Shown one piece after another: positions 32,893-40,063 of a DNA stretch of 40,087 nt. The position numbers were made by a program, and so were the translations under genes. Source of the DNA: CAZWRV01 sp964636325 (lineage in GTDB: Bacteria > Verrucomicrobiota > Lentisphaeria > Victivallales > GWF2-50-93); NCBI GenBank assembly GCA_964636325.1, contig CAZWRV010000057.1, forward strand, positions 1 to 40,087, in the 5' to 3' direction. The notes beneath the pieces are model-generated. The model ran no database searches, was not told where the DNA came from, and was given only the letters and a program-made list of their open reading frames with translations. The stretch's first letter is position 1. Each line of letters opens with the position of its first letter.

Positions 32893-35274
32893 ATGGTTTC
32901 ATCTTTTAAATCAGAATCCTTTGTGGCTCTGCGCCTTTGTACGATGATTATCCTTTTCGCGGGATTTGCGTCATGCCTTGGGCTTGATAAATGTTTCGCG
33001 GGCGATGTTCCGCCAAGTAATGCAGAGCCGATTGAGAAGAAAATTATGTCGGCAGAATTTGATCATCTCGAATTCAACGATGAGCCTCTTTCTTCGGTTG
33101 TAAAACAGATCAGTGACCGCAGCTCTATAAATATAAGACTGCTCTTCAAGCCGGAGAAGGATGACTCGCCCTTTGATCCTACAGTAAAATATTCGGAGAA
33201 ACATGTCAGTTTCATGGATTGCATTAAGGAAATATGTGTGATGCTCAGCCTAGAATACCTCATTGACAAAGATGCGGTTGTCATAACTTCATATGATATT
33301 GCTCAAAGAGCAGTTATCATCAAGGAATATGCCATGCAGTTTGAACACTGGGATTGCGACCGAGGAAGCAAGGAGAGCAAAACTGCAGAAATAAAAAAAG
33401 CGTTCTCTCGAAATGGTTGCGTGTTCTCATCAAATTGCATTTTCCAGCCTGAACCTTCCATCTCCAGACTCTATCTGACGGATACCCCATACAATCACAT
33501 GCGCATGCAGGAAATAGTAAGGTCGTATACCTTGACAGATCCGCAGGTATATATCGAAGCGATATTCATCAAGGTTCCCGAGAGTGATTTGGCAAATGTT
33601 GCCACCAAGCTTAACATTTCAAGCTATCCTTCTATCATTGACACCACATTCGTTCCATACATTCTCGAATCTCGAAACCTTGAAGTGATTGCAGATGGCG
33701 CAGTCGTTACTCAAAACGGGGAGGAAGCTGTAATCCGCCTGATTACTGAAAAATATTTTCCTGAAGAATATGAACCCGACTGTATATCCATGCCGGAAAA
33801 GAGCGAAGACGGTGATATAAATGCAGATTCAGGAAAAGGAGCGGCAATCCTGGAGAAAACCGGGAAAAGCATTGAAGGCAAGAGTTGCATATCAATAATG
33901 CCGGAATTATCAAGTCCTGATGAACTCGGACTATGGCTCACAGTCACACCATGTGTTGATGCCAATAGGAAGTCAATATCATTGGATATGCATCCTTTCC
34001 TAAGTTCCTGTTCAGGCTTCTCAGAATACAACATTGGCGGAAGAGCCTATAAGATGCCTGTCATTGATGCTTGGTCGGATATTGCGGAACTAGGATTACC
34101 TTCCAATAATTCAACTTATGATGGTGGATTTATCGTCCATAGCTGCGGCATGAACAATATTATGAACAGCTCAGAAGGTCCGCAGTCTAGGGCTATCTTG
34201 TTGGTTACGGCGAAACTTGTCGAACCAGATGGTAGTCTGTTTCGGGGAGAACAAGAGGATTTAGGGAAAAGTCAATTTCTGGATTTGAAACAAATAATCA
34301 GTGATACGGATCTTATATCGGCACCAGAGCAATCTCTGCCAACAGAAACGGTTAAAATTAATGTTCAAAGGAATACATTGTTCTTTATGCTGTATCCAGG
34401 ATACAACCAGGAATGTGTTCCGCCCCAAGTTACATCCGAAGGTATCAGAAAATATCTCAAGGATATCGGCATAGACTTTCCGGAAGGCTCGGCCCTTGTT
34501 TACGAAAGCAAAGAATCATCACTCACCGTTACTAACATACGCAACAACATTAATCTTATACAGCACATTATAAGGCTGTTTGAGTTTTCCCATCAAGTCC
34601 AAATACAGTCAACGTTTGTCGAAATATCCTGGGATGACTATGAAAAGCTAGTAGGCAAGGCTGGATTGTTCGACTTCCCAGGAAAAGATTTGTTTCCAAA
34701 AGTGATGAAATCGGGAAATGGTAAAATAATATGTTCTAATCAGACAATTGTAACTTCTGGGCAAAAATCTATTTCTACGCAATTAAAAACATTAAATATT
34801 CCGAATACCTGGTCAAAACCCTGCCTTGTAAATATAAATGGAAAAGAAATCGTTGAACCGCCTGTTCCTCAATTCGATCATTCGACAGAATTTGGAAATA
34901 TTCTTGATGTTACAGCGACACTAGACCCCTCGCGTAAATTGATTACGCTCCAATTAGAACCTAAATTTGTTAATCTTGCCGGCTGGTCCGAGGAATTCAA
35001 GTGCGAGATATTTGACAGCACGCTCGCATCAAACAAGTTATTGTTCGAGTATCCGTTGAAAATGCCGATCATAGACAAAATAGACCTGAAGAGCACAGTG
35101 AAAATATATGACGGCGAAACAATTATTGCGGGCAAGATCCACTGCGGGTTCCAGCGCTTGAACGGTTCAATATGGGATAAGGACAAGGATGAGGACAAAA
35201 TAGTGCTGATTTTTGTCACGGCAAGGCTCGTCAATCCCGATGGAAAACCGACAATCAATACGAATCCAAACTAG
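32893..35274 (+). CDS. Exported secretin-like protein with duplicated modules
   Basis: This 793-residue protein resembles verrucomicrobial/lentisphaeral type II/III secretion-like proteins. After a signal peptide (cut near CFAG, ~36) there is an STN-like domain (VVKQISDRSSINIRLLF, ~73-89). Two homologous modules follow: DPQVYIEAIFIKVPES (216) pairs with HQVQIQSTFVEISWDD (~567), LWLTVTPCVDANRKSI with ILDVTATLDPSRKLIT, and KMPVIDAW (~387) with KMPIIDKI (~723). The end (DGETIIAGKIHCGF, IVLIFVTARLVNPDG) is like a secretin core. Whether it forms a pore is unknown; no pilus or secretion ATPase is near. Codon use appears more AT-rich than upstream genes. Its signal-peptide DNA is nearly that of the gene at 36563. 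Confidence 0.75.
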   Translation: MVSSFKSESFVALRLCTMIILFAGFASCLGLDKCFAGDVPPSNAEPIEKKIMSAEFDHLEFNDEPLSSVVKQISDRSSINIRLLFKPEKDDSPFDPTVKYSEKHVSFMDCIKEICVMLSLEYLIDKDAVVITSYDIAQRAVIIKEYAMQFEHWDCDRGSKESKTAEIKKAFSRNGCVFSSNCIFQPEPSISRLYLTDTPYNHMRMQEIVRSYTLTDPQVYIEAIFIKVPESDLANVATKLNISSYPSIIDTTFVPYILESRNLEVIADGAVVTQNGEEAVIRLITEKYFPEEYEPDCISMPEKSEDGDINADSGKGAAILEKTGKSIEGKSCISIMPELSSPDELGLWLTVTPCVDANRKSISLDMHPFLSSCSGFSEYNIGGRAYKMPVIDAWSDIAELGLPSNNSTYDGGFIVHSCGMNNIMNSSEGPQSRAILLVTAKLVEPDGSLFRGEQEDLGKSQFLDLKQIISDTDLISAPEQSLPTETVKINVQRNTLFFMLYPGYNQECVPPQVTSEGIRKYLKDIGIDFPEGSALVYESKESSLTVTNIRNNINLIQHIIRLFEFSHQVQIQSTFVEISWDDYEKLVGKAGLFDFPGKDLFPKVMKSGNGKIICSNQTIVTSGQKSISTQLKTLNIPNTWSKPCLVNINGKEIVEPPVPQFDHSTEFGNILDVTATLDPSRKLITLQLEPKFVNLAGWSEEFKCEIFDSTLASNKLLFEYPLKMPIIDKIDLKSTVKIYDGETIIAGKIHCGFQRLNGSIWDKDKDEDKIVLIFVTARLVNPDGKPTINTNPN
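32918..32940 (+). repeat. CCTTTGTGGCTCTG repeat inside the signal peptide of the secretin-like gene
   Basis: CCTTTGTGGCTCTGCGCC matches the intergenic repeat TTTGTGGCTCTGTGCC at 30633. Here it is in frame and encodes the signal-peptide residues SFVALRLC. Confidence 0.75.
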
Positions 35275-35280
35275 TTTATG

Positions 35281-35305
35281 TTATCCAGTTAATCCAGTTA
35301 TCCTG
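35281..35305 (+). repeat. AATCCAGTTATCCTGTCC repeat
   Basis: A copy of the same family as the GxxExxY-flanking repeat fills most of the 50-nt gap between the secretin-like and archaemetzincin genes. Other copies precede genes at 32893 and 36563. Confidence 0.75.
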
Positions 35306-35324
35306 TCCAATTGGTATCGATATT

Positions 35325-36326
35325 ATGAACCGATTATCGATCAATATCGTTTTTTTACTCGCGTCATTTTTTGCGATTCACGCCGAGGAGGTTTCAGTGG
35401 AAAACCTGAATCCGTCGATTAAAAAGCTGTCGCCGCTCTTCACGAAGCTCGGAAAGCCGAAGCCGGGCGATTGGCTGGCATCGTTCCAGGAGGACGGCCA
35501 GACATTCGCTCAATATCTGAAATGCGCGCCTCTAAAACCGGATGCTAAACGTCGTGTCATATACATCCAGCCTCTCGGCGGATTTACTCAATCGCAGATT
35601 AAAATATTGGAACTGAACAAGGAATTCCTCGGCCTTTATTTCAATATGCCGGTCAATAAGCTGGAATCGTTGCCGCTCACCACCATTCCGGGTTCCGCCC
35701 GCAGAAAAAATCCATATACTAATAAGGAACAGATCCTCACGACATATGTCTTGGAAAAAATACTCAAACCTCGGATTCCTGACGACGCATTTGCCCTGAT
35801 ATGCCTGACAGCGACTGACCTCTGGCCAGGGGAAGGCTGGAACTTCGTCTTTGGCCAGGCGTCACTGCGCGACAGGACGGGCGTATGGTCGATCGCGCGC
35901 TATGGAGATCCGGACAAGGACGAGGAAAGCTACAAGCTCTTCCTGCTGAGGACCCTCAAAACCTCCTCTCACGAACTCGGCCATATGTTCACCATGCTTC
36001 ACTGTTCGGCCTACGAATGCAACATGTGCGGCAGCAACTCAATGGACGAATCGGACCGCCGCCCGCTCGCGCTCTGCCCCGAATGCCTCGCTAAAGTCTG
36101 CTGGGCAACGAACACCAAGCCAAGACCACCTTGCGAAGCTCGCAGAATTCGCGAAGAAAAACGGCCTGGCCAAAGAGGCCGAGTTCTACGAGAATTGCCT
36201 CAAGACTTTGAACGTAAAAGAATAGCCACAAAAAGCACAAGAAGCACAGAAAGGGAGAAGCAGGGGGAATGGATAGTTGGCCCGTCTTCTTTCCGCATTA
36301 CACGGACTTCCCACTTCGCTCGATGA
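35325..36326 (+). CDS. Archaemetzincin-type zinc metalloprotease, exported; 3' end frameshifted
   Basis: This is the open frame as it stands, 333 codons. It carries the archaemetzincin signature HELGHMFTMLHC (216-227) with zinc ligands H216, H220 and H226 and base E217. The cysteines C232, C251 and C254 follow, with GSNSMDESDRRPL between. The glycine of HExxHxxGxxH is Thr here. EGWNFVFGQASLRDR also fits the bacterial branch. A signal peptide (1-20) predicts export, which is unusual for a family often described as intracellular. After ~ATNTK (265) the frame loses sense; another frame continues plausibly to a TAG at 36223-36225, so the real protein probably has about 300 residues. It lies 50 nt after the secretin-like gene. 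Confidence 0.85.
   Translation: MNRLSINIVFLLASFFAIHAEEVSVENLNPSIKKLSPLFTKLGKPKPGDWLASFQEDGQTFAQYLKCAPLKPDAKRRVIYIQPLGGFTQSQIKILELNKEFLGLYFNMPVNKLESLPLTTIPGSARRKNPYTNKEQILTTYVLEKILKPRIPDDAFALICLTATDLWPGEGWNFVFGQASLRDRTGVWSIARYGDPDKDEESYKLFLLRTLKTSSHELGHMFTMLHCSAYECNMCGSNSMDESDRRPLALCPECLAKVCWATNTKPRPPCEARRIREEKRPGQRGRVLRELPQDFERKRIATKSTRSTEREKQGEWIVGPSSFRITRTSHFAR
36112..36225 (+). other. Probable frameshift and true 3' end of the archaemetzincin gene
   Basis: From 36124 the +1 frame reads DHLAKLAEFAKKNG, then LAKEAEFYENCL, and stops at TAG 36223-36225. This is a natural helical C terminus, whereas the annotated frame becomes Arg/Pro-rich and runs into repeat DNA. A one-base insertion, or a two-base loss, between about 36112 and 36124 explains this. 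It is either a sequencing error or a real mutation. Confidence 0.75.
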
Positions 36327-36562
36327 GCTACGAGGGACAGGCCGCCGCAGCAAGATGGATGGGCAAAGAAAATCGAAGTGTCAAAGTGTCAGCGTATCAA
36401 AGTGTCAAAGATTTTTCACTGACATTCTGACACAGTGGCTTCCGCTAGGAGAGCCACGATGACACTATGACACGCTGATACTTTTTACTGCTTGTGCTTT
36501 TTGTGGCAATAAAATATTTTATCTTGTTAATCCTGTTATCCTGTCTAAAAGGTTTTCACATT
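36225..36562 (+). repeat. Composite repeat gap, copy 2, with 17-bp terminal inverted repeats
   Basis: GCCACAAAAAGCACAAG (36225-36241) is perfectly inverted at 36491-36507, defining a 283-bp MITE-like unit. Inside are CGGACTTCCCACTTCGCTCG, GATGAGCTACGAGGGACAGG, and an AAGTGTCAAAGTGTCA block with an inverted partner near 36455-36485. A CCTGTTATCCTGTC repeat (36521-36545) follows. The first base is the last base of the probable archaemetzincin stop codon. No gene is seen apart from the spurious tail of that gene. Confidence 0.75.
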
Positions 36563-38932
36563 ATGGCATCTTTTAAATCAAAATCCTTTGTGAGCCAGCG
36601 CCTTTGCGCGATGATTCTCCTTTTCGCGGGATTCGCGTCATGCCATGGGCTTGATAAGTCTTTCGCGGGCGAATATGAGGAGGTGTCCTACGAGGGGACG
36701 GAATATCGAGTTTACATCGTATCTCCGGAAAAGGTCGAGCTTTTCTGGAAGGACGCTGCCACTGGCAGTCCGATACGGCGTTTTTCCAAGGTTCAGAAAG
36801 TCATCGAGGACAGCGGCCGGAAGGTGGAATTCATGATGAATGCGGGGATCTTCGAGCCTGACGGCAACCCTTCCGGCCTTCATGTCGAGAACGGCAAGGA
36901 AATAAATCCTATCAACTTGAAGGACGCTGACGGGAATTTCTTCCTCAAGCCTAACGGAGTCTTCTATGTTCTTCAGGATGGCACGGCAGGGATACTTGAA
37001 AGCGATGATTATGTTAAGGCGAAGCTGAACCCGAAGACGGCGGTTCAATCCGGGCCACTTCTTGTCCGGAAGGGACAAATACATCCCCAGTTCAAATCCG
37101 ATTCATCGAATCACAAGCATAGGAACGGTGTCGGAATTGGCAAGGATGGGACGCTTGTTTTCGCTATCACCAAAGGTAATCCCGAACAAAAGAAATTCCC
37201 GAACCTGTATAAGTTCGCGGAATTCTTCATATCACTTGGCTGTTCCGACGCGCTTTTCCTCGACGGTGATATATCCCAGATGATCATGAACCCGCAAGGT
37301 CCGATACCGGACAAAAACGAGTTCGGAGCGATATTCGCAGTTTCAGGGGAACCTCAGATTGATGAGAGGATGATACCCAAGGCGTTTTCTGGTGGTAACA
37401 AATCTTCCAACGCCAAAGTCGGGCTTGTCGGGACAATTGTCCAGGAAGACGGGAGTCCAGGCGTCGGCCTGGAGATATGGTATGCCAAATGCGACAAGAT
37501 GCGCGTCAAGGGCCTTGCGGCCAACAGCAGGACTGACAAAGAGGGCAAGTTCAAGATAGAAAGATTTGATCCATCCGCGAACTACGACATCGAAATATTT
37601 GAAGAGTCTACCACGATCCCGCGCCTCTGCCTGTTGGAATACAAGCCAGATCCAGAGAACTTTAAGATAGTCGTTCCCGCCCCTTTCGGCAATAGCGTTG
37701 AGGTGGTTGATGCCGACGGCAAGCCGGTCAAGGACGCAAAGGCGAACCTCTTCAGCGTTGATTTCAACGGCAGGAAAGTACGACTAGAGAAATCTCCCGA
37801 GTTCTCCTCGGACGAATCAGGAAAGATATCCCTGCGCTTCTGGAGCAAAGAGAAGCATAGCTACAAGATAGGCAAGGACTCATACCAGTGGGCCTACATG
37901 GAATACGCTCCGGACTCGATGACGGAGAATCACCGGATAATCTTGAAGAAAGGCTGTGTCGTCAAAGGAAAAGTTGTCGCTCCCAACTCTGAGCCATCCA
38001 AAATGTCGGTATACTACTGGGACGGCCATGAGTCATATGCAACGAAGGTCGACAAGGATATGGGTTTTACCTTCGATACCGTTCCTCCAGGAGTCATCTG
38101 CTTTACTGCCTTGGACAAGAAAATGCAATATACTTGGCATAGATGGATCAAGAAAGACATCGATAACGAAATCGTCCTGGACGTAGCAAAGCAGGACGAC
38201 AAGTCAGAATTCATGCCTGAGAGCAAGGTTCTGGAATTACAGGCTTTGACCGAGAAGATTGACAAACTAATGATAGAACTTAATAAAGGAGACATGCTTT
38301 ACGATACTGATAAACTGAAAAAGCTTTTAAAGGAGTCGGACATTTGCAGTGATGGAAAATGGGCGGCGAGGATTGTCCTGGAAAAATATTTGAATGCACC
38401 AATATATATAAATGAACACAATGCCAATAGTAAACCAGTGAGTATGACTGAGAGGTGTAGGTTGAATATTATTTTGGGATATATCCGACAAGAGGGAGGA
38501 GTTGATATAGACAGTATAATATTCACGATGCTAAAGAACGAAAAGAGTCCATTAAAAAAAACTGATTTGTGTGATTTTCTCAAAAATACCAAGGAGAAAA
38601 GGGTTTTAAATTACTTATATAAACAACTAGATGATAAAAGACTTGCTATAGGAATTCGCGATGTATCATCCATTATTATTAGTATTTTGTGTTACATGTC
38701 TGATTATGAGTTGCCGAAGAGAACAGATGAAGAGGAGGAGATGCTAAATAAATTAAAGGCAAGAGATATAAATAGAGAGATAGGTAAAATGGCCGACGCT
38801 AAACTTAAAAAGCATCTTAAAGACAAAGGCCTCGTCGACGCCGATATCGACGACAAGATATACAATGAGGACGATGCGATAAGGGATCGCGGGGAATACC
38901 TTGAGAAGCAAAAGGAGAGCCAAAAGCAATGA
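36563..38932 (+). CDS. Exported DUF2233/NAGPA-type protein with Ig-like repeats and helical tail
   Basis: The start at ATG 36563 is chosen by its match to the N terminus at 32893; an earlier GTG only reads through repeat DNA. The 789-residue product has a signal peptide (cut near SFAG, ~36). Residues ~41-263 are a DUF2233 (phosphodiester glycosidase, NAGPA-related) domain: MMNAGIFEPDGNPSGLHVEN, FLKPNGVF, VQSGPLLV, RNGVGIGKDG, FLDGD. Carboxypeptidase-regulatory-like beta repeats follow (~280-530), then a helical C terminus (~555-789). DUF2233 relatives cleave glycosidic phosphodiesters. DNA at about 38240-38790 is clearly more AT-rich than the rest, suggesting that the tail came from elsewhere. 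Confidence 0.8.
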   Translation: MASFKSKSFVSQRLCAMILLFAGFASCHGLDKSFAGEYEEVSYEGTEYRVYIVSPEKVELFWKDAATGSPIRRFSKVQKVIEDSGRKVEFMMNAGIFEPDGNPSGLHVENGKEINPINLKDADGNFFLKPNGVFYVLQDGTAGILESDDYVKAKLNPKTAVQSGPLLVRKGQIHPQFKSDSSNHKHRNGVGIGKDGTLVFAITKGNPEQKKFPNLYKFAEFFISLGCSDALFLDGDISQMIMNPQGPIPDKNEFGAIFAVSGEPQIDERMIPKAFSGGNKSSNAKVGLVGTIVQEDGSPGVGLEIWYAKCDKMRVKGLAANSRTDKEGKFKIERFDPSANYDIEIFEESTTIPRLCLLEYKPDPENFKIVVPAPFGNSVEVVDADGKPVKDAKANLFSVDFNGRKVRLEKSPEFSSDESGKISLRFWSKEKHSYKIGKDSYQWAYMEYAPDSMTENHRIILKKGCVVKGKVVAPNSEPSKMSVYYWDGHESYATKVDKDMGFTFDTVPPGVICFTALDKKMQYTWHRWIKKDIDNEIVLDVAKQDDKSEFMPESKVLELQALTEKIDKLMIELNKGDMLYDTDKLKKLLKESDICSDGKWAARIVLEKYLNAPIYINEHNANSKPVSMTERCRLNIILGYIRQEGGVDIDSIIFTMLKNEKSPLKKTDLCDFLKNTKEKRVLNYLYKQLDDKRLAIGIRDVSSIIISILCYMSDYELPKRTDEEEEMLNKLKARDINREIGKMADAKLKKHLKDKGLVDADIDDKIYNEDDAIRDRGEYLEKQKESQKQ
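36585..36609 (+). repeat. CCTTTGTGAGCCAGCGCC repeat inside the signal peptide of the DUF2233 gene
   Basis: This coding variant of the CCTTTGTGGCTCTG repeat encodes SFVSQRLC. The surrounding 36563-36671 is a near copy of 32893-33004, with 12 differences in about 103 aligned bases by eye. Confidence 0.7.
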
Positions 38933-38979
38933 ATCAGGATAAAGAAAGTATAGCCACAAAAGGCACAAGAAGCACAAAA

Positions 38980-39038
38980 AAAAGAACGGGTGGGTGAATG
39001 GATGATTGGACGGATGCGTGGACAGATGATCCGTCTTC
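38980..39038 (+). repeat. Perfect 59-nt direct repeat, right copy
   Basis: Identical by eye to 32591-32649. Together the two copies bound the secretin-like, archaemetzincin and DUF2233 genes. Confidence 0.92.
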
Positions 39039-39185
39039 ATCCCGGTTTATGCGGACTTCCCACTTGGCTCGATGAGCTACGAGGGACACCGCTGCGGCAA
39101 GATGACTGACAAGGATTATCGGGATATAATTGAAAACCACTTTGATTACACGGCAGTATGCAATATATTTAATCAACCAGTTTAT

Positions 39186-39197
39186 TAGACTAGTCTA
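39186..39197. promoter_or_regulatory. Palindrome upstream of vapBC, candidate operator
   Basis: TAGACTAGTCTA is a perfect 12-bp palindrome 48 nt before the antitoxin start. Toxin-antitoxin complexes usually repress their own promoter through such sites; binding here is inferred. Confidence 0.5.
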
Positions 39198-39245
39198 TTA
39201 GTGTCGAGAATGGGGTGGGGAAAACGGAACATATAGGAGGCTAAA

Positions 39246-39506
39246 ATGATTACAGTAGGGGCGTTCGAGGCGAAGACGCATCTTTCGCAGTTGTTGAGCG
39301 AAGTCGAGTTGAAGAATGAAAACGTGCTTATCAGAAGACGCGGTAAGGACATAGCAGTCATCATTCCCGCCGCCGACTACAAGGGCCGTCTTTCGTCGGA
39401 AAGGCAGAAGGCGATAATGGATGGGTTCGATCAAATCAGGAGGAATTCTAAGCGCCTTCGCCCTGGTGAAATTAAGGAATTCATTAGCGCCGGGAGAAAA
39501 TGGTGA
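39246..39506 (+). CDS. Phd/YefM-type antitoxin
   Basis: The 86-residue protein has the Phd/YefM DNA-binding N terminus (VGAFEAKTHLSQLLSEVE, residues 4-21). Next comes the conserved VLIRRRGKDIAVIIP strand pair, then a flexible charged C terminus that would wrap around the toxin. It should neutralise the PIN toxin and repress the operon. AGGAGG lies 6 nt before the ATG. It overlaps the toxin gene, as expected for a co-translated pair, and a palindrome lies 48 nt upstream. Confidence 0.93.
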   Translation: MITVGAFEAKTHLSQLLSEVELKNENVLIRRRGKDIAVIIPAADYKGRLSSERQKAIMDGFDQIRRNSKRLRPGEIKEFISAGRKW

Positions 39507-39940
39507 TGAAGCCTATTGTCGTGGACTGCTCTGTTTCAATGGCATGGATTTTGCCCGACGAATCTAGCGAGCCGTCACGTGAGCTGATGAAGCTTGTGCT
39601 TTCAGAAGAATTATGGATGATCCAACCGTCACTTTGGGTGTATGAATCAATCAACGCACTGAAATCAGCCGTTGCGCTGGAAAGAACTTCCAAGGAATCT
39701 GCGGCACAAGCCATCGAACTGCTGATGGGGCTCCCCTTCAAGTTGATTGATCCGTTACCAAATTCCAGTAAAATTCTGGAAACTTCATTCAAATATGATA
39801 TAACCGCCTATGATGCAACTTATCTTGTCTCCGCCGAAATCCATGGTGCTGAACTCTACACCGCAGACAAGGACATCATCAAGCTCAAGACCAAGCTGGA
39901 TTACGTGAAGGACATCAGGAAGCTCAATCAAAAAGATTAG
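39500..39940 (+). CDS. vapC: VapC-type PIN domain ribonuclease toxin
   Basis: The 146-residue PIN protein has the four acidic metal-binding residues of the family: D9 in VVDCSVSMAW, E49 in VYESINAL, D105 in YDATYLV and D123 in TADKDI. VapC toxins cleave tRNA or rRNA when the antitoxin is degraded. Two in-frame starts are possible: ATG 39500, or ATG 39506, which would give the common TGATG overlap with the antitoxin stop and better spacing from GGGAGA. The downstream 147 nt to the window end contain only repeats. Domain integrity suggests that the pair is functional. Confidence 0.93.
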   Translation: MVMKPIVVDCSVSMAWILPDESSEPSRELMKLVLSEELWMIQPSLWVYESINALKSAVALERTSKESAAQAIELLMGLPFKLIDPLPNSSKILETSFKYDITAYDATYLVSAEIHGAELYTADKDIIKLKTKLDYVKDIRKLNQKD

Positions 39941-39991
39941 TTTGCATAAGACAAGGTGAACGATTACGGACGACGATTACGGTTCACGAAT

Positions 39992-40010
39992 AACTGATAA
40001 CGAATAAACA
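39992..40010 (+). repeat. CTGATAACG repeat, copy 2
   Basis: AACTGATAACGAATAAACA is a shortened relative of 16269-16294. It lies downstream of vapC. Confidence 0.5.
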
Positions 40011-40043
40011 ATAGCGGAAACGAAGTTTCAGTAGAGTGCCGCT

Positions 40044-40063
40044 CTGGCGGGGAAATCCGCCAG
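40044..40063. terminator. Hairpin downstream of vapBC
   Basis: CTGGCGG (40044-40050) and CCGCCAG (40057-40063) form a perfect 7-bp stem with a 6-nt loop. No T-run follows, so a terminator role is tentative. Confidence 0.35.

Larger units (their letters stand above)
38933..39245 (+). repeat. Composite repeat gap, copy 3 (truncated), plus vapBC upstream region
   Basis: It contains GCCACAAAAGGCACAAGAAG (from 38953), the right copy of the 59-nt direct repeat (38980-39038) and GATGAGCTACGAGGGACA. It lacks the right terminal repeat seen in copy 2. A 38-codon frame (39072-39188) begins inside the repeat and is not called as a gene. The last 60 nt hold the toxin-antitoxin promoter region. Confidence 0.65.

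Noticed and set aside
36126..36326. C-terminal 67 residues of the open archaemetzincin frame
   Set aside because: Arg/Pro-rich and largely a translation of the intergenic repeat; the +1 frame gives a natural protein end at 36225.
36494..36562. GTG start for the DUF2233 gene
   Set aside because: It lies in the terminal repeat of the intergenic unit; the ATG at 36563 matches the N terminus of the gene at 32893.
39072..39188. 38-codon frame beginning MSYEGHRCGK downstream of the DUF2233 gene
   Set aside because: Its first part lies in repeat DNA also present near 36326, where the frame diverges at once; no ribosome binding site, and its end overlaps the vapBC palindrome.
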